Assembly (NCBI RefSeq): GCF_014805685.1
Contig: NW_025804663.1
Coordinates: 346,001-410,000, forward strand
From: Silurus meridionalis
Lineage: Eukaryota; Chordata; Actinopteri; Siluriformes; Siluridae
Reading direction: 5' to 3'
DNA length: 64,000 nucleotides
A program made the position numbers and the translations under genes. Positions 1-11,203 of the stretch are shown piece after piece (the first letter of the stretch is position 1; every line of letters starts with the position of its first letter). The notes beneath the pieces are model-generated. The model searched no databases. It saw only the letters and a list, made by a program, of their open reading frames with translations, and had not been told where the DNA came from.

Positions 1-57
1 ACTAAGGGCCTAGAAAGAGGTATTATTTTACCATCAGGACATGAAGCAGGTACTCAC

Positions 58-1020
58 TCTCTCGTCCCAACTTCTTGGGCGGAGCAACTGCAGATGTAAA
101 CATGGCTGGCAGGGACTTCAACATGTTGATGGCTCGTTCCTCTGCATGAGTGAAATTGTCATACACGTCACATGTTACTCTGAATTGTAACGAAAACAGT
201 ATTACATTGATGAAAAGCAAGGAAATGTAGATCTTACCTGTGTTAAATGTCATCGGTGGCTTCATCACCTTTTTCATAATACTGTAAAAGACCATTAGAC
301 TCTGGAAGGTGTCCCAGCGCTCCTTCACCTCCTTAATGTAAGCAGTGTTGTCTTTGCTGACAATCCTGCAAAGTTCACTGAGAACATGCAAATCATTTAG
401 TATACAAATAAAACAATGACACAATAGTCTTCTCCACTCACAAAATAAACGAGTAAAACAGGCGGCTTCCACATGTAGGAAAAATGAAAATCAAGAGCTC
501 TTTTTGGGTAATTAAAGGGATGTTACAGTCTGTTTACATCTTATAGTTGTCTAGCACTAGTATTCGATGTACACCACCCCAGACAGTTTTTATGTGCATT
601 TATGTCAGGAACGCCATATTTCAAGAAAGTCCATAACAACACTCAAACTCAACTCTGAAATACTTTGCCAACCATACTGTAAAATTTGTCAGTTTAGGTT
701 TCCAAATAAAACGCTCTGTTCTGTTTTAAACATACTCAATACATCACTTATTACCTGACAAATGCGCAAGTAGATCTCTCGCGCTGTCGACACTAATCGG
801 TCCAATGCATTGCCTCAGGCACGCAATGCTATCAGAGAAACGGGAAAACGCCAGACATGAAAGGACTACGTTACACAGCAACGTTAACTGAGTTAGCAAA
901 GCCTGTGCTCATTTAGCTAACTGCACAGGGCACTACAGTTAGTACTCGCTAATAAATCTTACCTTTTAAAATGGTCAATGTTGTGTCATCCAACTTCTTG
1001 AAAGTGCCCATCTCCCACAT
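58..1020 (-). CDS. Unrecognised host gene, first coding exons (partial)
   Basis: Four exons are visible. Exon 1 (1020-963) opens with ATG and reads MWEMGTFKKLDDTTLTILK, ending at a GT donor. Exon 2 (813-755) continues in phase with NALDRLVSTAREIYLRICQ. Exon 3 (377-238) gives ELCRIVSKDNTAYIKEVKER followed by WDTFQSLMVFYSIMKKVMK. Exon 4 (177-58) includes VYDNFTHAEERAINMLKSLP and ends at GTGAGT. All junctions have GT and AG. Exons 1-2 and 3-4 join in phase; exon 2 to exon 3 does not (phase 0 against phase 2), so a short exon may be missing or there is an error between 378 and 754. The product looks helical and soluble, with no signal peptide. I do not recognise the family. Codon use and splice sites look like a real gene, unlike the repeats around it. 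The gene continues beyond the left edge. Confidence 0.72.
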
Positions 1021-1310
1021 CACTGATATCTAGACGGAAAGACTAAAGTTAGATGAGGAGAAAGTGCTAGGTTACCTCCTTGACTGGTTGTTAGTCGTAG
1101 CTCGCTAGCTGCATTTAACTAACAGATACATTTTAAAATTATAAAAAAATGAGTCGCTATGAAATACACAATTTCTTACGCAAACTGAAGTTCAATAACT
1201 ACTTCTATTTCACGCAAACAGTTCTGACTTCGTCTTATGACCACTGGATTCCAGCGACTTTTTCAGTGACTGACTGCAGTTTCAACTGCGCAGGTGAGAA
1301 TGTGGGTAGC
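1021..1310. promoter_or_regulatory. Candidate 5' flank or promoter of the minus-strand gene
   Basis: On the minus strand a splice acceptor (AG at 1031-1030, after a pyrimidine run) sits just before the start codon, which suggests an untranslated first exon further right. On the plus strand an exon-like end, CTGCGCAG followed by GTGAGAATG, lies at about 1286-1300 and could be a divergent first exon. No TATA box is clear. Inference only. Confidence 0.25.
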
Positions 1311-2506
1311 TAAAATTCAAACTACTGTAGTGAGGAGGGGTTCATCAATACATCACATTTGAACATTTGTTTGCTCTGGGATGTATTTTATGAGATTTAA
1401 TAACAATTCAAAAGTAGATTCCCATCTTTATTTACAGTTTATTACGATAATTTAATAGAAAAAAATATATATACATTATACTGATTTCCAGCTGGTTAAA
1501 AATTGGTTTTGTTGCTGTACAGTTGTACTTATGTGCTTGTCACACACAAAGACCTAATGTAATCATTACACACCAATGAATTATGTGCTTGTCACACAAT
1601 GTATTGACCTCAGACAATACTGGTCTGTGGTTTTTGTCAATTAATGTTAATGGTGATGCATACATGAATGCATGCATATGCAACCATTCATATATTTCTG
1701 AATAAAAGCAGTTTGATTCATATCTGGATTATGATTTGTTCTGATTATGATTTAAATCTCAGTTAAGGCTGCTTGTATTAAGATTATTACTTATAAGGTT
1801 GCTTATATTAAGAAATCACTACAAATCTTATTCTTAAAACAAGACTTCATATCTTGAACTCCCTGTCATCAAAGTTGATTGCAGCTTTTCTCTCAAGAAT
1901 ATAACTTGTTTCACTTATAAATTGCCCTGTAGTAAGATGTTATATCTAAGTGAGATAACATAAGACAGACACCCTTAAAACAAGTGAAATAGTCTTACAC
2001 ACTCGGTGCTTGATAAGTAAATAAATCTTAAAATAACAATAATAAGATTTAAAGTCGAAATACAAGATAAATAAACTTGTTCAGATTTCTATTTTTTGCA
2101 GTGCAAGACTTTCATTAAAGAGGAACAATTTACCAGAATGTGCGTGAGCAAATGGGTGGAGTTTACAAACCCTTGTTAAATGATTGGTGTATGTAAATCG
2201 TTAGGGAGGAGATATTAGAGAAAATATGGGTGTGAGATATGAAACGTGAGAATTGTTTATTTTAATTCCACACTCGCATGTGAAAGCTGACTGGTGCCAT
2301 TGGTGTTGAGTTGGTTCTCTCCCGAGAGCTCCATGGGACAGGTCTGAACTGACTGCAATAAAGCTGATTTGCTCCTTCTCATTCATGACTGGAAGATGTC
2401 TTCATTTGGTTTGTTCATGTATTATTTGAAGTTTTAAAACTTATTGGTAATTGATTAGTGAATAACTAAAACTGATTTGAGTATTAAGCCACTTAACTGA
2501 TATGTC
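1311..2506. other. Non-coding AT-rich flank with a probable dispersed repeat
   Basis: No supportable exon. About 1770-2105 resembles a common teleost short repeat: runs such as AAAACAAGTGAAATAGTCTT and an end close to TTTTTTGCAGTG. I could not find a second copy in this window. 2106-2506 shows nothing recognisable. Confidence 0.35.
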
Positions 2507-3540
2507 TGCTCAGACATGGGGTCTGAGCTCCAAGAGACTATGACCAATATCACAAGAAATGAGAGCAGCACCTTCCCAAGTGGGATTGATACCGTCCCGC
2601 CCTAACAGGCCGAACAGCCTTGTCTTCAAAATTGCTACAATTATTTATACAGCCCACATTGTTTTTAGAGACCACTCGGACATCCAGCAGTTCAGTGATC
2701 ATAACCTGCTGTAGGCTACATCACCACGTTGCATTGGGATAGGGCCAGAACATGTTACTGCATTGGACATTGCCTTCGTTAATCTACACACCTCTATAAT
2801 ATTACTCTTAGTAACCTCTGACTGTCGAAAATCGTATTCATTATCACCACATTATTTGTGTAAAGCTGCTTTAAGACAATGTTCATTGTTAAAAGCGCAA
2901 TACAATTAAACATTGATTGAATTGAATTGAAGTCATATATCATTAGCTCCTGTTGTGAAAAATCTAAGCTGACCTGCTATGTCCGGCGCCCTGGCTGCTG
3001 GTGCCCCTAAAGGTCTCGCTAATTTCACATGCCTCAGAATAGAGTCTCCTATAACCAGAGCTCTTTCAGGTTTCTCAGCAGGTACTTCACTGAGGAGAGC
3101 AAACCTGTTGGACACGTGAACCGGAGAGAAATGGTGCTCCCGTGGGCAAGCCTTAGCGTTAGCTTTGGCTTTGCGAGTATGCCGCCGAGTCGTCACCCAC
3201 TCGCCCCGCTGCGAGGGCTCTAATGCCAAAATCGGGGGAACGCTAACTCCACCTAGGGCATCCAGACTTTCCCCTGCAGAACCTGGACTGCTCTCGCACT
3301 AACTACTTCTCTCTAGACTCTGGATGCGCTCCTCTAATGCTAAGATCTTCTCCGTCAAAGAGCAAACTAACTTACACTTCTCACAGATAAAATTATCACT
3401 AGCAATGGAGAAAGACAGACTAAACATGTCACACTTCACACACTGAATGAGCTGGATGTTCGCCATAGCAAAGAAATTACGTACCTTAATGTTGTTACTG
3501 TAGTGTGTGTTCGTAGTTCTGATGGGAATTGCCTTTACTC
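2507..3540 (-). mobile_element. L2/CR1-like LINE remnant: ORF1 with zinc finger and SGNH esterase
   Basis: Read on the minus strand from 3466. The product opens with a Cys finger (CVKC, then CEKC 18 residues later, PHD-like), then a short coiled coil (ILALEERIQSLERSS) ending in a TAG stop. It continues with SNRFALLSEVPAEKPERAL, the GDS block of SGNH hydrolases (VIGDSILRHV) and the block III TGANDI. Homology with the plus-strand copy at 11204 continues down to about 2507 and includes the region of the final catalytic Asp-His. Esterase and PHD domains are known in ORF1 of CR1-like LINEs, where ORF1 is thought to help nucleic-acid or membrane handling. The copy is dead: it has an in-frame stop and is cut by a short LINE tail at 2836-2934. 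Confidence 0.75.
2836..2934 (+). mobile_element. Short L2-like 3' tail inserted in the ORF1 remnant
   Basis: About 100 bp of the shared L2 tail (TGTAAAGCTGCTTTAAGACA, then ATTGAATTGAATTGAA) interrupts the ORF1 homology: the left side stops at CTCTGACTGTCG and the right side resumes at ATATCATTAGCTCC. Extreme 5' truncation is normal for LINE insertions. The duplication at the target site is not clear. Confidence 0.65.
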
Positions 3541-4476
3541 CCTGGTTTCAAACCCTCAAAGAGGGAATAAAGCACTCTTCCAGAAGAAAAAAAACGGAGC
3601 CAACAGAAAGTAGAGAATGCAGGAAATCAAAATGAATTTTTTTCTTTTCCTTTTTTTTTTTTTTTTTTTTAAGATGGTGCCACTGTGGAGTTTGGCAAGC
3701 CGTCGCCTGGTGTCTGTCTTCTCTTTATTGAGTATATTTGTCCTATTTGTGTGCAAAAAAAAGTTACCACAATGCTTGCTTATGATCACTCGTTTCTTCT
3801 TAAATTACGATGGTCCGTAGAAACTGTTTCTGATTTAAATTACAGATGGTACAAGAATCATGATCCGCCATTTCTTTCTATGCTGCCATCTGAAATACGT
3901 CGCTTACCGGACTGTGAATGTCATCAGAGGAGGAAACGCCACAGAAGACGGGGAACATGCGGTGGGATGTTGGTACGCGTGAGGTGGTACCTCCACGCGT
4001 CTTCGCCTGGAGGCCCGAGTCATGCAGACTCTCGGAGTCTGGCGTCCAACTGTGATCGCAGCCGGATTTCATATTTGTGAAATATGAGTTAGTCTCTCAA
4101 GTGCGGCGCCGTGTCTGTTTATCCGGAACAACCAGAATCGGTGCTCTTGATAAGGTGTACTTCTCCTAGACTACGGATCTATAGAAGAGGAGTAAATCCC
4201 CACAACCTTCGTTCATTGGATTATTCCCCATCGTTGGAGATTCAACATAATTTTACAACATCTTACCATCGATCCACTCATCAGGAAATGGACTCCACTG
4301 AATTTAATGATGGCGTTGCTAAACATAAGATTGATCTCAAATAAGACATTTGCTATTAATGAAAATTTTTTTACAGGTCAAGGTCAGTTGGTCGCGTTGG
4401 GGGCTTAGTTACTATTTATAGAAATAAATTAAAATGCCGTCTCATATACGTATCATATGATTGTGTTAAAGAGTGC

Positions 4477-6246
4477 ATGATTCACTATCAAAAAACTCTC
4501 AAGATTGCAAAGGCAAATTATTTCTCTGATCTCATTGCTAAGAACGCTTATAGTCCAAAAATATTATTTAATACCATCAACAGTGTTCTTAATCCGATGT
4601 CTAATTTATATCCGGATCCGTCTCCTATGGCCTGTGAAAACTGTGAAAGTTTTTTACTGACAAGATCAATGTTATAAGATCATGTATTGTTCCTTGCTCT
4701 CTGGACTTCCCTCAGTCCACATCAAATTCTACATATTTATCTGAATTTACTCCAGTGTCTCACAGTTACCTGGTGCAAATTATTCATAAAATGAAGCCCA
4801 CTTTTTGTTTGTTGGATGTTGTTCCTCCTTGTCTCTTAGAGACACTTGAAACTATTAGTCCTAGTTTACTCTCAATAATTTATAGCAGTTTAATCCGTGC
4901 GATAGTCCCATCCAATTTTAAACATGCCACTGTACAGCCACTACTCAAAAAAACAAATCTTAATCCAACAGGTTTAAATAATTACCGTCCTATTTCTAAA
5001 TCACTGTTTTTATCAAAAGTTTTGGAGAAGGTTGTGTTTAATCAGCTTTCTTCTTTTCTGCAGAAAAATAGTAATTTCAATAAATATCAGTCTGGCTTCA
5101 GACCTCAACACGGTACAAAATCTGCATTGCTAAAAGTTTTAAATGACTTATTGTTGATTGTTGATTCTGGAAATTGTGCAGTTTTAATCCTGCTGGACCT
5201 TAGTGCAGCATTTGACACTCTCGGTCATGGCATTCTTTTAAACCGCTTAAAGCAAATTAAGATTCAAGGATGTGTTTTAGATTGGTTTGTATCCTATTTA
5301 AAGGCTCGAACCCTCTCTGTTGAGACTGGCAAATATTCTTCATCTTGTGCACCAGTTTTGTATGGGGTTCCTCAGGGCTCAATCTTGGGTCCTGTTCTAT
5401 TTTCTTTATACATGCTTTCTTTGTATGCTATATTTAAGAGGCATAATGTTTCATACCACTGTTAGGCAGATGATATTCAGTGTTATGTTCCCGTGTACCC
5501 AAAGGATGTCTCCAGTTTACAGGGTCTGTCTGATTGTCTGAGAGATGATAAAGAGTGGATGTCTGCCAACTTCCTTCAGTTAAATGAGTCTAAGACTCTA
5601 AGAGGTCTTAATCTTTGGCTCCTCTGCTTCTACAGAGGTAGTGCCCAGTAAACTGGGACCTCTATCTGATAATCTTCATTCACATGCCAGAAACTTAGGC
5701 ATTACTTTTGTCTCTGCTTTGACTTTTGATAAACAGATCAATGATGTGGTTAGAAGTTGTTTTTATCAGCTAAAGAATATTGCAAAGATGAAGTCATTCT
5801 TAACATCAATAGACATGGAAACTGTAATACATGCTTTTATCTCATCCAGATTAGATTATTGTAATGTACTGTATTTGGGTGTTTCACAGTCTCTATTGTC
5901 TCATCTTCAACTTGTCCACAATGCTGCTGCTCGATTGTTAACTGGAACAATGAAGAGGAAACATATTTTACCAGTGTTGATCTCTCTTCACTAGCTTCCA
6001 GTTAAATTCCGTATTCATTTTCACTGTTTTAAAACGCTGTTGTTTGTTTATAAGGGTCTCCATGGACTAGCTCCATCCTATATCTCCGATCTCCTTCTGT
6101 TCCAATGTAATGTCTCTAGGGAACTTCGTTCAACTAGTAGTCTTCAGTTGACTGTTTCAAGGACCCGCTTGAAATCGAAAGGAGAATGTGCCTTTTCAGT
6201 GGCTGCTCCACAGTTATGGAACAAGTTACCACCCTATATAAGAACT
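4477..6246 (+). pseudogene. L2-like reverse transcriptase pseudogene (LINE A)
   Basis: The domain order is intact: linker (YQKTLKIAKANYFSDLIAKN), RT motif NNYRPIS (about 4975), YQSGFRPQHGTKSALL, motif [11 protein letters not shown] (catalytic Asp), motif B GVPQGSILGPVLFSLYM, then motif C. At motif C the expected YADD is a TAG stop followed by ADD (stop at 5463-5465). The downstream thumb and C-terminal parts are split over two more frames (5641-5994 and 6040-6318). The enzyme would make cDNA from the element RNA at a nicked target. This copy cannot work because of the nonsense codon and the frameshifts. Confidence 0.88.
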
Positions 6247-6840
6247 GTCAAGTCAAGTCAAGTCAAGTGGCTTTTACTGTCATTTTTACTATACACAGTG
6301 GTACACAGTACACAGTAAAAACGAAACAACGTTCCTCCGGAACCCTGGTGCTACACTAAACAACAAAACAACATAAAGTGCATCGAGTGCAGCCTGGTGC
6401 AAACAGTGCAAACAAAAGAACAGTACAGACAGACAGAGTGCAGACAGACAACACAAGACAAGACAAAAGACAAAAACCAAGTATAGCGCCGACTAGTAAA
6501 CCTACTGTATACTTACATATACAGTACTGTGTGAGGTGAATGTAAAAACTATACCCAGGAGAAAGTATAAACAGAACAGAGCAATGTAGTGCAAAAAAAC
6601 AGCAGCAAGGAGGTGCAAAGACAGCATGTAAATATTCTACTGTAGTATAAAAGGTGCAAAAACAGCATGTAAACATTATACTGTAGTATAAAAGGTGCAA
6701 AAACAGCATGTAAACATTGTACTGAATATAAGGTGCGAGTATAAATAATAATAAATATATAAATGGTGGTGGAGTGGATCGAGATGAGTGATGATTGTGT
6801 TTAGTCCAGGTTGTACAGTTCAGTAACAGTAACACACAGT

Positions 6841-6879
6841 GAGTGTGTGTGTGTGTGCGTGTGTAAGTGTGTGTGTGAG
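6841..6879. repeat. GT microsatellite in the LINE 3' region
   Basis: Interrupted GT run inside the C-terminal/3' UTR part of the Rex1-like element. Confidence 0.9.
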
Positions 6880-7193
6880 TTCTGTTCAGTTCTTTGTGTT
6901 GAGAAGCCTGATGGCTTGTGGAAAGAAACTGTTACACAGTCTTGTTGTGACGGCCCGAATGCTTCGGAACCGTTTTCCTGATGGTAGGAGGGTGAAGTAT
7001 GTGTGTGAGGGGTGTGTGTGATCGTCCACAATGCTGTGTGCTTTGCGGATGCAGCGTGTGGTGTAAATGTCCATGATAGAGGGAGAGAGACTCGATGATC
7101 TTCTCAGCTGTCCTCACTATCCTCTGTAGGGTCTTGCGATCCGAGACGGTGCAATTCCCAAACCAGGCAGTGATGCAGCTGCTCAGGATGCTC

Positions 7194-8705
7194 TCAATGG
7201 TCCCTCTGTAGAACATGGACAGGATGGGGGAGGAGGTGGGCTTTCCTCAGCCTTCTCAGGAAGTAGAGACGCTGCTGGGCTTTCTTGGTGATGGAGCTGG
7301 TGTTAAGTGACCAGGTGAGGTTGTCCGCCAGATGAACACCAAGGAATTTGGTGCTCTTGACGATCTCCACAGAGGATCCATCGATAATCAGTGGAGATTG
7401 GTCGCTCTGTGCTCTCCTGAAGTCCACAACCATCTCTTTCGTTTTGTCCACGTTCAGAGACAGGTTGTTTGCTCCACACCAGGCAGTTAACCGTTGCACC
7501 TCTTCTCTATATGCTGACTCATCGTTCCTGCTGATTAGACCCACCACGGTCGTGTCATCAGCGAACTTGATGATATGATTCGAGCTGTGCGTTGGTGCAC
7601 AGTCGTGAGTCAGCAGAGTGAACAGCAGTGGACTGAGCACACAGCCTTGAGGGGCTCCAGTGCTCAGTGTGGTGGTGCTGGAGATGCTGTTCCCGATCCG
7701 GACTGCCTGAGGTCTCCCAGTCAGGAAATCCAGGATCCAGTTGCAGAGAGAGGTGTTCAGGCCCAGAAGGTTCAGCTTCTCGATCAGGTGCTGAGGAATG
7801 ATTGTGTTGAATGCTGAGCTGAAATCAATGAACAGCATTCGTACATATGAGTCCTTGTTATCCAGGTGGGTGAGGGCCAGATGGAGGGTTGTGGAGATGG
7901 CATCGTCCGTGGAACGGTTTGGACGATACGCAAACTGCATGGGGTCCAGGGAGGGTGGAAGCTGTGTCTTGATGTGCCTCATGACAAGCCTCTCAAGCAC
8001 TTCATCACGATGGGAGTGAGCGACGGGACGATAGTCATTGAGGCAGGAGACAGTCGATTTCTTTGGCACAGGAACGATGGTCGTTGTCTTGAGGCACGTG
8101 GGAACAACGTTACTGCTCAGGGAGATGTTGAAGATGTCAGTGAAGACATCTGCTAGTTGTTCTGCACATTCCCTGAGCACTCTGCCAGGAATGTTGTCAG
8201 GTCCAGCAGACTTCCGTGGGTTAACTCTGCATAGAGTTTTCCTCACTTCAGCTGTGGTTAGACAGAGCACCTGGTCAGTGGGAGGAGGGATGGTCTTCCT
8301 CGCCACCACATTGTTCTGTACCTCAAACCGGGCGTAGAAGTCGTTCAGCGCATCTGGGAGGGAGGCGTCACGGTCACAAGCAGGTGATGTGGTCTTGTAA
8401 TTCGTGATCGCCTGGATGCCCTGCCACATGCGCCGAGTGTCTCCACTGTCCTGGAAGTGGTCGTGGATTTTCTTCGCGTGCGCGCGCTTTGCCTCTCTGA
8501 TAGCACGGGACAGTTTGGCCCTTGCTGTTTTTAAGGCCGCCTTGTCCCCTGTTCTGAAGGCAGAGTCTCTTTGTTTCAACAGCGCACGCACATTTGCAGT
8601 CATCCACGGCTTCTGGTTGGAGCGTGTAGTGATGGTCTTGGAGATGGTCACATCATCAACGCACTTGCTGATGTAGCAGGTCACTGATGACGTGTACTCT
8701 TCCAA
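7194..8705 (-). pseudogene. Rex1-like LINE reverse transcriptase
   Basis: A 503-residue open stretch. It begins with the linker [18 protein letters not shown], then [17 protein letters not shown] and LNDYRPVA. Further motifs are motif [13 protein letters not shown], motif [13 protein letters not shown], motif [13 protein letters not shown] (catalytic FADD intact), [13 protein letters not shown] and STKFLGVHL. About 27 nt after LNDYRPVA are shifted to another frame (HSHRDEV where the family has LTPIVMKC) and then restored. The rest ([40 protein letters not shown]) lies in other frames at 6890-7216. The catalytic core is well kept, so the insertion is fairly young, but the protein is not intact. 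Confidence 0.88.
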
Positions 8706-9400
8706 GTTGATGGAATCGCCGTGGTTGCAGCCTCTCTAAACATGTCCCAGTCAGTGCACTCAAAACAGTCCTGAAGAGCAGAAGTAGCTCCTTCTGGCCA
8801 GGTTTTCACCTGTTTCAGAACCGGTTTTAAGCGTCTGATGAGCGGTCTGTATGCTGGAATCAACATAACAGAGCAGTGGTCTGAGTATCCGGGATGGGGG
8901 CGGGGCTCCGCACGATACGCGCCAGGGATGTTTGTGTAAACAAGATCCAGCGTGTTCGCTCCTCTCGTTGCAAAGTCCACATGCTGATGGAGTTTAGGAA
9001 GCACAGTCTTGAGATTCGCATGGTTGACATCTCCGGCGATAATAAACAATCCATCGGGGTGAGCATTCTGCAGGTCGCTAATAGCGCCGTAGAGTTCACT
9101 CAGTGCCTCCTTAGCATTAGCACTGGGAGGAATGTACACTCCGACGATGTAAACAGTGGTGAATTCCCGTGGTAAATAAAAAGGTCTGCATCTAACAGTC
9201 ACAAATTCCACTAGCGATGAGCAGTAGCATGAAACAAGCACAGAGTTCTTACACCATTCCGTGTTGATATAAACACACACGCCACCACCGCGAGTCTTAC
9301 CGCACAGAGCTGTGTTTCTGTCGGCTCGAAACACGGTTAGCCCGTCTAGCTGGATGGCGGCGTCCGAACTCTGTCGCTGAGCCACGTCTCCGTAAAACAA
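8681..9400 (-). pseudogene. Rex1-like LINE endonuclease domain
   Basis: The C-terminal two thirds of an exonuclease/endonuclease/phosphatase fold that nicks the target DNA for reverse transcription. Visible motifs: [36 protein letters not shown] (the GDFN-type Asp/Asn motif), NTLDLVYTN, and the catalytic GYSDH. The usual N-terminal ETW block is not in this frame, so the start is probably frameshifted (upstream about 9400-9700). The ORF ends where the RT ORF begins, with a short overlap, so the two are parts of one ORF2 split by a frameshift. Confidence 0.85.
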
Positions 9401-10094
9401 AGATGCAACAGTCTCTAAACTCGCCGTGTGGTTTGCTGGAGTCAGATGTAGTCCAGTTTATTATCCAGGGAGCAGACGCTTGAAAGAAAATGGACGGATA
9501 GCCGGCCGGCTAGGGTTAGCATTTAGCCTAGCACGGACACCCGCCCGCTTGCCGCTTCCGCTTCCTCGAACAGCGCTGAGGTCTCCTCTCCCGCCACCGC
9601 ATCAGGTAACACCGAGGGCTGGGGGCCTGGTCTTTGTGGCCGAGGTCGCAGCAAGCCGAGGTCGCGAAGGTTGTTGATAAGATCATCATGCAGATTGTTG
9701 GTTGCATGATGCCTGTACTGTAACAGTGTCTGGTGGTCGTACACATGAACACAGCTGACTCTGGTGTCCATGTATTGTGGAAGGTCGGGCTAAATATGGT
9801 GAAAGCACCATTTTTGGATCCGGAGAGGCCGCTGCGAGCTACTGCCGCGCCGCCATCTTGGATCTCGCATCTATTCAACTGCACCAACATACGCTGATTT
9901 TAAGTCTCTTCTTAAAACTTATTTATTTATAAAACTTATTTATTTACTGTTGCGTAACTTTAGTGTAATATCTGTTGCCGTGTCCTATGTTGACTTTTGT
10001 ATTTTGTTATATGCTTAAATTCTGTACAGCACATTGGCCAACAACTGTTGTTTTTAAACATGCTTTAAAAATAAATATGACTGACTGATTTAAG

Positions 10095-10325
10095 ATTATT
10101 TAAGGGATGAGAGATAAAATAAAACTGTACAATTTTAAAAGCCAACACAAACAGGAAATTCCTGGCAAACAGATCAACAACAGGAAGCTACATCACCACA
10201 ATCGGTGTGTGATTGGTTGCTTATTATGGGATAGGGATTAGGGATTATAGGTTAGGGATTAATGATTATAGGATAGGGATTATGGGATAGGGATTGGTGA
10301 TTATAGATGAGGGGTAATAGGTTAT
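10095..10325. repeat. Left copy of a diverged direct repeat, with TTAGGG-like tail
   Basis: Shares blocks in the same order and orientation with 13140-13370: AATTCCTGGCAAACAG, CAACAACAGGAAGCTAC and then a GGGATTAGGGATTATAGG-type tract (10225-10325). The tract is a degenerate 6-8-bp repeat built on ATAGGG/TTAGGG. The pair flanks the L2 nest between them. Confidence 0.6.
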
Positions 10326-11203
10326 ATTCAATTCAATTCATGTTCATTTGTATTGCGTTTTTAACAATGAACATTGTCTCAAAGCAGCTTTACACAGATA
10401 ATGTGGTGATAAAAGTGATTAAGTTCTTTACAAGTGTAAGTTTGTATCTGATGAACAAGTCAGTGGAGACTGTGGTGAAGGAAAAATGGCATAAGGAAGA
10501 AACCTTGAGAGGAACCAGACTCAAGAGGGAACCTCATCCTCATCTGGGTTGCACCGAATGTCCATTTATTACAGATAAATGATGTTGAGGTGCAGTGATG
10601 GAGATCAGAAGCAAACTGTAGTCCTGAGTCAGTGTAGCAGACTGTTAATATTAACTACAGTCCAAATCCATCCTCAAAGCTCCCGTTCTTACTCCGGAAT
10701 TTCATGGAACCGCCCAGGGTGTAGATGATAAACATCACCAGCTGCACAGAGTCGCCACAAGTCGAAGAGAACACTATCCAGAGGCAGGCCTGGACGAAGT
10801 GGGAAGATTCACTAAATAAATACGTTTTCAACCTCGACTTGAACACTGAGACTGTGTCTGAGTCCCGAACACTGATTGGAAGGCTGTTCCATAACTGTGG
10901 GGCTTTATAAGAGAAAGATCTGCCCCCTGCTGGAGTCTTCATTATTTGAGGAACCAACAGATAGCCAGCACCTTTTGATCTAAGTAGGCGTGGAGGATCA
11001 TCCTGGTACAGAAGTTCACTCAGATACTGTGGCGTGAGAGCGTTAAGTGCTTTATACGTCAGTAGTAGTATTTTATAATCAGTGTGAGATTTGATTGGGA
11101 GCAGTGTAGATGATTAAAACAGGGCTGATGTGCTCGTATTTTCTGGATCTAGTGAGGACTTTTGCTGCTGCATTCTGAACTAACTGAAGCTTAATTCATA
11201 CTC

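Larger units (their letters stand above)
6247..9882 (-). mobile_element. Rex1/CR1-like LINE inserted in LINE A
   Basis: Runs right to left. The 5' end near 9880 has the AAGATGGCGGCGCGGCAG leader. Next come an apurinic-type endonuclease ORF (8681-9400), an RT (7194-8705), a C-terminal segment (about 6890-7216), and a 3' UTR ending in TTGAC repeats at 6247-6268. The 3' UTR contains about three copies of a 39-bp unit around 6604-6725 (TACTGTAGTATAAAAGGTGC core). The exact clade (Rex1/Babar, CR1 or another Jockey-superfamily group) cannot be settled by eye. It is nearly full length and is inserted antisense to its host. Confidence 0.85.
3640..10085 (+). mobile_element. L2-like LINE A, split by a Rex1-like insertion
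   Basis: After a T-rich run (3640-3671) the element starts with an AAGATGGTGCC leader and an ORF2 opening (LPSEIRRLP, then basic RRKRHRRRGTCGG). Only a scrap of the endonuclease remains (about 4375-4440), so most of that domain is deleted. The RT follows. At 6246 the coding sequence stops in the conserved C-terminal block (APQLWNKLPPYIRTVKSS) and resumes at about 9885 with DFKSLLKTYLF, proving that 6247-9882 is an insertion. The 3' end lies near 10085, in AAAATAAATATGACTGACTG. Confidence 0.85.

Noticed and set aside
10326..10350. Possible CRISPR-like or phage-like direct repeats in short ATTCA/ATTGA runs
   Set aside because: These are L2 tail pentamer repeats in a eukaryotic genome; there are no spacers.
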